The position numbers and the translations under genes are program-made. A stretch of DNA of 8,160 nt. It comes from a bacterium (GTDB taxonomy: Bacteria; Bacillota_I; Bacilli_A; Mycoplasmatales; Mycoplasmoidaceae). This document shows, in pieces, positions 1 through 5,481 of the stretch. The DNA is taken from the NCBI GenBank assembly GCA_017394375.1, contig JAFPYV010000034.1:1-8160 (forward strand), given 5' to 3'. The notes beneath the pieces are model-generated. The model saw only the letters and a list, made by a program, of their open reading frames with translations. It had not been told where the DNA came from and did not search any database. The stretch's first letter is position 1, and every line of letters starts with the position of its first letter.

Positions 1-71
1 CCGAGTAATATAGAAGTGTTTTTAAATTAAATTTATTTTTTGTTAAGGTAAACAAGAATTCAAAAGTAATA

Positions 72-101
72 ATTAAGAATTTTGATTCTTAATCTGTTTT
101 T
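72..101 (+). terminator. Probable intrinsic terminator of an upstream gene
   Basis: A perfect 9-bp stem (ATTAAGAAT, 72-80, with ATTCTTAAT, 85-93) closes a TTTG tetraloop and is followed after three bases by TTTTT (97-101). The stem is all A/T except one G-C pair, so it is weak, but this is usual in mollicutes. No coding sequence is visible in 1-71, so the gene it would terminate lies to the left of the window. Confidence 0.5.
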
Positions 102-153
102 GTATTCCATCAGAAAATAATTGAATTTTTTAAGTTTTTTTTGCTATCATATT

Positions 154-226
154 TTTAGTTGTCATTTAAGCGATATCTAAAAATCTGAAATTGTCCCAAA
201 AAATGACAACCACTTTAGTTGTCATT
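154..226. repeat. GTTGTCATT repeat cluster upstream of amt (hairpin or operator)
   Basis: The 13-mer TTTAGTTGTCATT occurs twice in direct orientation (154-166 and 214-226). Its inverse, AAATGACAAC, lies at 201-210. The inverse copy forms a perfect 9-bp hairpin with the right copy (202-210 with 218-226, 7-nt loop) and could instead pair over 10 bp with the left copy (158-167). The two pairings exclude each other. It lies about 110-185 bp upstream of the amt -10 region and may be a protein-binding site for regulating amt or an RNA switch. No known family is recognised. Confidence 0.5.
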
Positions 227-287
227 ATCAGTTAAAAAAATGTATTTTTTAGAAAAACCTACAGTTTTGCAACTTTCCCGAGAAATT

Positions 288-300
288 TAGATTAAATCTA
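288..300. repeat. 13-bp palindrome near the amt promoter
   Basis: TAGATTAAATCTA is a perfect palindrome around a central A. It sits about 40 bp upstream of the presumed amt -10 box, a plausible position for a regulator site. Short AT-rich palindromes arise easily by chance in such DNA, so this is only a candidate. The rest of 227-337 holds nothing recognisable. Confidence 0.25.
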
Positions 301-337
301 TTTAAGCATACATCATTAATAAAGTTAACTTAATGTA

Positions 338-343
338 TATAAA
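338..343 (+). promoter_or_regulatory. Probable -10 box of amt
   Basis: TATAAA within TGTATATAAAAT (334-345) is the best -10 match before the amt start and would give a leader of about 20-25 nt. No convincing -35 is seen, which is common in mollicutes. There is no Shine-Dalgarno match between here and the ATG at 372, so translation probably starts without strong anti-SD pairing. Confidence 0.4.
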
Positions 344-371
344 ATAAATTTATAAGATAAAAAAATTAGTT

Positions 372-1946
372 ATGGATGTTCATCAATTAATCCCAGCGAC
401 GGCTGGTAGTGTAAGTATTGCGGACACTGTATTTGTTATTTTGTGTTCGCTTCTTGTACTATTCATGATTCCGGGCTTAGGATTTTTCTATGCTGGATTA
501 GATCGTAAAAAATACGTGATGACCATGATTATGCAATCATTGGTTTCAATTCCAATCACGTCGATCATCTGGATTTTCTGGGGCTTTGGGTTAGCATTTG
601 GCCCTAACATCGGTGGGGGAATTTTAGGAAACCCAACTCATTGATTAGTATGAGAAGTAATTGTGCAACATGGTTACTTCACAGTTGATAACGTGTATGC
701 TCCACACGTTCCATTAATTGCATTCTTTATTTATCAATTAATGTTTGCCATTATTACTCCACCATTAATGACTGGAGCATTTGCTGATCGGATGACGTGA
801 GGCAAGTACATTGTCTTTATTGTTCTATGACAATACCTTGTTTATATTCCTGTTTGTCACTGAATTTGGGGCGGAGGATTCCTAGCTCAAATCGGAGTAC
901 TAGACTGAGCTGGTGGTATTGTCATTCACACAACAGCTGGTTTTGGTGCCTTAGCAACTGTTTTAGTGCTAGGAAAAAGAAAACCATTATCAAAAAATAA
1001 AGAAGCTAGTCAAAACAAGAATTCAAGTAATGTTCTTGTCATGCTAGGAATTGCCTTCTTATGATTTGGTTGATTTGGCTTTAACTCTGGTGGGGCAATG
1101 GCATTAAATGGTCAAGCATTACGCGGATGCATTAATACTGCATTAGCACCATGTTTTGCCATGATTACTTGAATGATTCTTGAATACAGTACTCACCACC
1201 GCAAAATGAGTGCTATTTCCGTGGCTGGTTCCTTTGTGGCTGGATTAGCAGGAATTACCCCTTGTGCGGGATTAGTTCCAATTTGAGCTGGTTTCCCAAT
1301 TGGGGCAATTGTTGCAATTGTATCATTTGGTATGGTAACACTTGTCAAATTAAATAAACACATTGATGACGCAATGGATGTCTTTAGTGTGCATGGTATT
1401 ACTGGTTTTGTAGGAGCATTATTAATTGGAGCATTTATTTTAAGTCCTGCTCCTGGCTTAGGGGGTGCACCAATTATGCAAACTGCATCGGGAGTATTTG
1501 CTCCTGCAGGTTTACCAGCTGGTATTTACAACCAAGCAACCACTATTATTAATGGTACCACCTACTTTACTGGGGGCTTAATGCCAGGTATTTATTATTC
1601 AGCACCAACCATGGCTCATGGTTATCAATTTGGAATTGAATTAGGTGCAGTATGCTTAGTAGCAGCTTGATCATTTGGCTGAAGTGCTCTATTAGTCTTT
1701 GGCATTACCAAAGTTTCCAAGTACCTACCATGAGGTCTAAAAGAATACTGTTCTTCATTTGAAGAAGAAAAAGTCGAAGAAGAAGAATATACTGAAGACG
1801 TTAAGGAACCAAATGGCAAAGAAACTATTCGCTCTTTTGATAAACAAGTATATGAAGATGGGTCAAGTAAAACTGTTGAAAAAGTAATTATCATTGATGA
1901 TGATAAGCAAGACGAACAAGATTATAAATTGCCTAAAAAAGAATAA
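372..1946 (+). CDS. amt: Ammonium channel, Amt/AmtB family
   Basis: Membrane channel for ammonium/ammonia, 524 residues with UGA read as Trp; about 11 hydrophobic segments are expected from the family. Hallmarks seen: the N-terminal PGLGFFYAGLDRKK; the outer Phe-gate F125; W166 in WIWGGG; D178 in DWAGG; twin pore histidines H186 (DWAGGIVIH) and H341 (VFSVHG); and WFGFN with F237. The spacing matches E. coli AmtB. The residue equivalent to AmtB S219, which helps form the periplasmic ammonium site, is Gly (G241). After the last membrane segment (about residue 447) is a tail of about 75 residues rich in Glu and Asp, unlike the short GlnK-binding tail of AmtB. The ATG at 372 is the first in frame and leaves the usual family N-terminus, though no good ribosome-binding site precedes it. 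It appears monocistronic, with its own terminator. In a fermentative mollicute it might import ammonium or vent it; direction is not shown. No glnK is in the window. Confidence 0.95.
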
Positions 1947-1955
1947 AGATTAATT

Positions 1956-1990
1956 AAAAATTGGTTAGGATAACTAGCCAATTTTTTATT
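1956..1990 (+). terminator. Intrinsic terminator of amt
   Basis: A 13-bp stem (1956-1968 with 1974-1986, one G-U pair) with loop GATAA. Its 3' arm ends in TTTTTT, followed by ATTTT. It lies 10 nt after the amt stop, so amt is a closed transcription unit. Confidence 0.85.
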
Positions 1991-2088
1991 TTCCTTATTA
2001 GTTATTAGTTAAACAAAAACTACTTCTTGAACAAATAAAAAACTCTAAATTGTTTTTTTGATATTAATTTTTAAATTATTTCTTTTTA

Positions 2089-2110
2089 TATAAAATTAGT
2101 ACGGTAGGTG
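2089..2110 (+). promoter_or_regulatory. Probable -10 box and ribosome-binding site of the UPF0173-like gene
   Basis: TATAAA (2089-2094) lies in an AT-rich stretch 25 bp before the start codon. AGGTG (2106-2110), 9 nt before the ATG, is an acceptable Shine-Dalgarno sequence. A TTGATA at 2058-2063 is too far away to be a standard -35. Confidence 0.4.
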
Positions 2111-2119
2111 CAAATAGTT

Positions 2120-2806
2120 ATGATGTGATTACAATATTATGGCAAAAGTTGCTTTTGCTTTTATGATGATAATTATGGAATTCTAATTAATCCAGATCTA
2201 TCCCAAACTAACTTAGATTACGTGCTTTTAAATAAAAATAAAATTGACTTAATTTTATTAACTAAATACAGCAAAAAAATGTTTGCTGATGCCTTATTAC
2301 TATTAAACCAATGTGATGCAAAAGTTATTTGTGGACTTGGGATGGTTGATTTATTAGTTAACAACGGTATTGAACGCAATCGCATTGAATCAGTTTATGT
2401 GGGTCAATTCTTTGGATACTATAATAACAAAATCTTAATTAAGTTGGTTCAAAGTATTTCTAATTCAAATTTACCAGGTACTTTAGCAATGGGGGCAGTA
2501 ATTGACCTTAATGGTATTAAGATTTATTATGACGGATATACTGCTTATTACAGTGATTTGAAGTTACTAAAAGAATACAACATTGATTATGCTTTAATTA
2601 GCATGGGTCAATGAACTAGCAAAGATATCCCTGAAGTGTTTAGAACTTTGCAAGATATTAAACCAAAATACTTCATTCCAATGCAATATCACGAAATTGA
2701 AAAAGATTATGTATTAGCATTTAGAGATACACTGCTAAAGCAAAATGAATTGCATATTGTTCCTGTAGTGCTAGATCCTTGCAGTCGCATTATCATTAAG
2801 CAATAA
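2120..2806 (+). CDS. UPF0173/YtkL-like metallo-beta-lactamase-fold protein, metal site lost
   Basis: 228 residues, the same length as Bacillus YtkL-type UPF0173 proteins (COG2220, UlaG-like fold), and alignable from end to end. Conserved framework: YYGKS near the N-terminus, ILINPDL, IDLILLT, the middle MGAVIDLNGIKIYY, SDLKLL, IDYALISMG, and KPKYFIPMQY. The catalytic pattern is destroyed: HGHS becomes YGKS (7-10); the SHGHxDHxGD motif becomes TKYSKKMFAD (48-57), keeping only the last Asp; HAGDT becomes YDGYT (Y137 and Y140 replace His and Asp); PMHY becomes PMQY (Q189). The usual Zn/Mn ligands are therefore all absent while the scaffold and reading frame are kept, which suggests a selected non-enzymatic role rather than a decaying gene. 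The ATG at 2120 is followed by another ATG; GTG at 2222 would cut off the first conserved strands. It is probably monocistronic. Assignment rests on remembered family sequences, not on a search. Confidence 0.8.
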
Positions 2807-2826
2807 TTAATAAATATTATTTGGCA

Positions 2827-2868
2827 AATAAAGATAAAGTTTGGTGACTTTACCTTTATTTTATTATT
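2827..2868 (+). terminator. Intrinsic terminator after the UPF0173-like gene
   Basis: A 14-nt arm (2827-2840) pairs with 2847-2860 with one mismatch around loop TTGGTG, followed by T-rich sequence up to a T6 run (2870-2875). It begins 20 nt after the stop codon. Confidence 0.75.
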
Positions 2869-2880
2869 ATTTTTTAAACA

Positions 2881-2971
2881 AAAGGAGAGATTTGAATTAT
2901 TACGGTTGAGGGAATAAAACGACATAAAAAAATTATTTTATAAATCGTTAAAAATTAATTCAAATTATTTT
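2881..2971 (+). other. SD-like motif with nested inverted repeat; possible gene remnant or structured RNA
   Basis: AAAGGAGAG (2881-2889), one of the best Shine-Dalgarno sequences in the window, has no real gene behind it. A TTG at 2892 opens only an 11-codon frame (NYYGWGNKTT, then TAA at 2925). The same stretch forms a nested hairpin: an outer perfect 10-bp stem (ATTTGAATTA 2890-2899 with TAATTCAAAT 2956-2965), and an inner stem AACGA/TCGTT (2918-2922, 2945-2949) continued by ATAAAA/TTTTAT. A T6 run follows. It could be the stub of a deleted gene, a small RNA or leader, or a second terminator; the sequence does not decide between these. Confidence 0.3.
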
Positions 2972-2972
2972 T

Positions 2973-3052
2973 TATAATATAACATATAATTTTTCATATA
3001 TATTTTTTCTAAACTTGTATTTTTTCTAAAATAATTGAAATATAATTCAAAT
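2973..3052 (+). promoter_or_regulatory. Promoter region of the PQ-loop/pncA genes
   Basis: Perfect TATAAT boxes occur at 2973-2978, 2985-2990 and 3041-3046. The last is best placed for the gene at 3106 (leader about 50 nt). It overlaps TAATTCAAAT (3043-3052), a 10-mer also present at 2956-2965 and inverted at 2890-2899, and it forms a TTGAA-N6-TTCAA dyad (3035-3050) across the -10 box, where a repressor could bind. The 13-mer TATTTTTTCTAAA is repeated at 3001-3013 and 3018-3030 just upstream, a 17-bp period. No classical -35 is visible. Confidence 0.5.
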
Positions 3053-3105
3053 ATAAAAAGATGTGATGTTATTAAATAAACATTAAAAAATTAGAAAGGT
3101 AAAAA

Positions 3106-3912
3106 ATGGATAAATATATTGCCTACGTTGTTCCTGGTCTTTTTACAGGTACTAGTGGTGCATATGAAATTGTTATTACCATTTTCGGAACTATTGCTTC
3201 CCTATTAATTGCAGTTTCTTATTTACCACAATTAATCCAAACCTATAAGACTAAGGGTACGACAGGTATTTCCTTCTGGATGTGATTACTTATTTGTTTC
3301 GCAGAAGTAGGATTCTCAATTTGAGGTATTCTATATATTGCACAAGGTAATGAAGCCGGATTAGGATTAAGTTATGCAGGATCCACTAGTGCTACTTTAG
3401 GTGGTGCTTATGGTATGTCTAACTGATGAGGTCTATCTCAACTAGGTGGAGCTCAAGCAATCGAAGTAATTGCTGGTAAAGGTGCTGCTTATCATGCAGC
3501 TCTAAGTTCACAAGGTCTATATGGTCTTGGATACTTATTCATAGGAACTGGAAACACTCCAACTGCAGCATTACACGCAGCAGAAGAAGCAGCTTACGGA
3601 TCTTTCGCTGGAATTAACAGCATTCACGATTTATTCTACGTTGGTGTTGCAGCATGAGGAACCCAAGAAGCAGACATTATTCAAGGTACTGCTGTTGCTC
3701 TAGGTCACAACGTTGCTATGAACGCAGGTCTAGTTAATGGTCTAGCTCTATTCGTATGTGATGTATTCTGCGGTGCTACTGCATGTGGAATCTTCTTCTA
3801 CAAATGTAAAAACATGATTATGGCTAAGAAAGAAGGCATTTCTGAAGCTGAACTATCTGATCGCCTATACAAAGAAGCTCAAGAAAAGAAGCTTGGAAAG
3901 AAGGCAGCTTAA
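3106..3912 (+). CDS. SemiSWEET/PQ-loop family membrane protein with large Gly/Ala-rich insertion
   Basis: 268 residues. TM1 (about 20-40) runs into the diagnostic PQ-loop YLPQLIQTYKTKG (P41-Q42), followed by GISFWMW and TM2 (about 57-78). TM3 is about 206-230, then a Lys-rich tail with KKEGISE and alternating charges (about 238-268). This is the three-helix plan of bacterial SemiSWEETs, which are usually around 90-100 residues, but with about 125 residues (80-205) inserted between TM2 and TM3, rich in Gly, Ala and His and with little charge. By SemiSWEET topology the insertion would be outside and the tail in the cytosol. Substrate unknown. The start is supported by AGAAAGG (3093-3099), 6 nt before ATG. 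It precedes a paralogue by one base, then pncA. Codons lean to GGT, GCT, CTA, AAC and TTC more than amt, hinting at high expression. Family call is firm; transport role is inferred. Confidence 0.8.
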
Positions 3913-3913
3913 T

Positions 3914-4315
3914 ATGTCAGTCGTAGGAATGAACGTTGGTTTAGCCATTATTGGTTGAATTTCAACTGTAGTAATTTTCATTGCATATTTCCCTGGTACA
4001 ATTAAAATTATCATGAGTCACCAAACTTTCTTCTTAAGTACTGGTATGTGAATCATGACTATGTGTTCATTATTCTGTTTCGTAATTTACGGTGGATTCC
4101 TTGGTGGACAAGCACAAATGAACCACTGAGGTGCGGGTGCGGAAGCCGCCGGTTATGCACTTGTAATTTTTGATGGTATTAACTTCATACTATGTGGTAT
4201 CATCTTAATTTACAAGTTAAACAACCAAGCTATTGCTCGTCGTGAAGGAATCTCCGAACAACAAGTTTGTGAAAATTATCTAAAACAACACCCAGGACGT
4301 GTTAAAAACGCATAA
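3914..4315 (+). CDS. Second small PQ-loop-like membrane protein (PG variant)
   Basis: 133 residues with three probable TM helices (about 6-26, 40-60, 78-100). YFPGTIKIIMSHQTFFLSTGMW lines up with the YLPQLIQTYKTKG...FWMW segment of the preceding gene, but the signature Gln is Gly (P27-G28). The TM2-TM3 linker is short, about 20 residues, again Gly/Ala-rich with NHWG. The cytosolic tail has RREGISEQQVCENYL, matching KKEGISEAELSDRLY in its neighbour, so the two are diverged paralogues. ATG starts one base after the previous stop, and GGAAAGAAGG near the end of that gene can serve as its ribosome-binding site, so the pair is probably translationally coupled and made in fixed ratio. A heteromeric transporter is plausible because SemiSWEETs work as dimers, but this is inference. 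The family is assigned from the paralogy and helix plan. Confidence 0.75.
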
Positions 4316-4352
4316 TCTTCGATCCACTCTTTAATTAACTCAATTCCTAAAT

Positions 4353-4374
4353 TTGAAATTTCTCCAAATTTCAA
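4353..4374 (+). other. Hairpin in a G-poor spacer between the PQ-loop pair and pncA
   Basis: Perfect 9-bp stem TTGAAATTT (4353-4361) with AAATTTCAA (4366-4374), loop CTCC. No U-run follows directly, so it is a poor terminator; it may be a processing or partial-attenuation site. The surrounding spacer 4316-4430 contains only two G residues (4321, 4355) and is C/T-rich before the pncA ribosome-binding site. No clear promoter is seen, so pncA may be read from the upstream promoter. Confidence 0.35.
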
Positions 4375-4446
4375 TATTAATCTCTTATTCCTTTATCTCA
4401 ACTTCCTTAAAAAATAATTATTAATAAAAAGAAGGTATTAACAAAT

Positions 4447-5094
4447 ATGAGTAATAAAGAAAAAGTTCTACTAGTTGTTGATATGCAAAATGACTTCATG
4501 GAAGGTGGTTCTCTAGCTGTTGCAGGTGGTAAATCAATCGTTCCAATCGTAAATAACTTAATTGACCATGCTGAAAAGCAAGGTTACTCAATTATTGGTA
4601 CAAAGGACTTCCACCCAATTGAACACATTTCCTTTGCATCTAACAAATCATTTTACAATGTTCCTGAATTCCAAAGTTATCTAAAGATTCAAGAACCATA
4701 CTTTTGACCAAACCACTGTGTGATTGGTAGCAAGGGTGGCGAATTAAACCCAGACCTACACGGAGACAAGATTGAACGTTTCTTCTACAAAGGATCAAAC
4801 GCTTTGATTGACTCTTACAGTGCATTCTTCACAAATGGTCACGTTATTAACCAAGAATTCATTGAAAAATTCTTGACAGAAAGACAAGCAAAGACTATTT
4901 TTGTTTGTGGTTTAGCTGAAGATTTCTGTGTAATGTACAATGCATTAGATGCTCGTAAACTAGGATACGAAGTATATCTAGTAACTGATGCAACAAAGCC
5001 AGTATTTGCTGACAAACTTGAACAAACATTAAAGACTTACACTGATGCCGGAGTTAAATTAATTGACTCCAAGGAATTCTGCGAAAAGTTCTAA
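4447..5094 (+). CDS. pncA: Nicotinamidase (pyrazinamidase), isochorismatase-fold amidohydrolase
   Basis: 215 residues, normal for PncA. Hydrolyses nicotinamide to nicotinate and ammonia in the cytosol, the first step of the deamidating NAD salvage route (next enzyme PncB, not in the window). Conserved features: VVDMQNDF with catalytic D12; metal-binding KDFHPIEHISFA (D54, H56, H60); WPNHCVIGSKGGEL (W87 encoded by UGA); catalytic K115 in FYKGSN; DSYSAFF; and VCGLAEDFCV with the nucleophile C161. The catalytic Asp-Lys-Cys triad and metal ligands are complete, so it should be active. The ATG at 4447 has GAAGG (4431-4435) 11 nt upstream and gives the standard N-terminus. It lies 131 bp after the second PQ-loop gene, same strand, and is closed by a strong terminator, so it may form one operon with the membrane-protein pair. 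Confidence 0.95.
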
Positions 5095-5147
5095 TTATTC
5101 CTTAATTTAGCATTCAAAAAATCAAGTAAAAATTAAACACTGAATAA

Positions 5148-5180
5148 GGAAGACAGCAAAGGATCCACGCTGTCTTTTTT
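5148..5180 (+). terminator. Intrinsic terminator of pncA
   Basis: Stem AAGACAGC (5150-5157) with GCTGTCTT (5169-5176), extendable by two G-U pairs, loop of 11 nt, ending in T6 (5175-5180). Among the most GC-rich stems in the window; a convincing end for the PQ-loop/pncA unit. Confidence 0.9.
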
Positions 5181-5267
5181 ATTATGTCCACCTAAACTCT
5201 TTTACAAACAAATTTTAATGGTGCAATAGCAAAATAACATTTATTTTAAAAGTATCAACTAATTTTT

Positions 5268-5281
5268 TAATCTTAAGATTA
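5268..5281. repeat. Perfect 14-bp palindrome in the pncA-lipoprotein spacer
   Basis: TAATCTTAAGATTA is a complete two-fold palindrome about 150 bp upstream of the lipoprotein -10 box. It might be a regulator site; chance is possible in AT-rich DNA. The rest of 5181-5410 shows no gene, RNA or clear motif beyond scattered short A/T repeats. Confidence 0.25.
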
Positions 5282-5414
5282 CAGAGTAAAAACAACCGCA
5301 AATTTTCAAATTAGGTGCAATTTTGAAGTGAAATTAATAAAAAAATCAGCAATTAAATATGAATTTGATAATCATTTCATCTTGAAGGAATATTCACAAA
5401 AAGTGCGAAAAATA

Positions 5415-5443
5415 CGGAATTTTTTTTTTTTTTATCTTATAAT
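5415..5443 (+). promoter_or_regulatory. Lipoprotein promoter with a T14 homopolymer in the spacer
   Basis: A perfect TATAAT -10 box (5438-5443) is preceded by a run of 14 T (5420-5433), four bases away. A 17-bp spacer would put the -35 at 5415-5420, so nearly all of the spacer is the T-run. Gain or loss of a T by slipped-strand mispairing would change the -35/-10 distance. This is the layout of the poly(A) tracts next to the -10 box that switch vlp lipoprotein genes in Mycoplasma hyorhinis. Leader is about 30 nt; no Shine-Dalgarno match precedes ATG 5482. Confidence 0.6.
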
Positions 5444-5481
5444 GATAATAAGAAAATATATAAATAATTTTTAAACGAAAT

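Noticed and set aside
1..371. AT-rich repeat-bearing region as a replication origin
   Set aside because: No TTATCCACA-type DnaA boxes and no dnaA/dnaN neighbours; the repeats are better explained as amt regulation.
1625..1894. Antisense frame over the amt 3' end
   Set aside because: Low-complexity Ser-rich translation of the complementary strand of the acidic tail; amt is clearly the coding strand.
2861..3105. A known riboswitch (for example NAD- or nitrogen-related) before the PQ-loop genes
   Set aside because: No recognised conserved aptamer core; the leader is nearly all A/U with only simple inverted repeats.
372..5094. Apparent in-frame UGA stops that split amt, the PQ-loop genes and pncA into fragments
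   Set aside because: The UGA codons fall at conserved tryptophan positions and the frames are otherwise intact, so this is genetic code 4 rather than pseudogenes.
5359..5442. 27-codon frame starting ATG 5359 and running through the T14 tract
   Set aside because: Too short, no good ribosome-binding site, and it covers the lipoprotein promoter; its C-terminal Phe run is only the poly-T.
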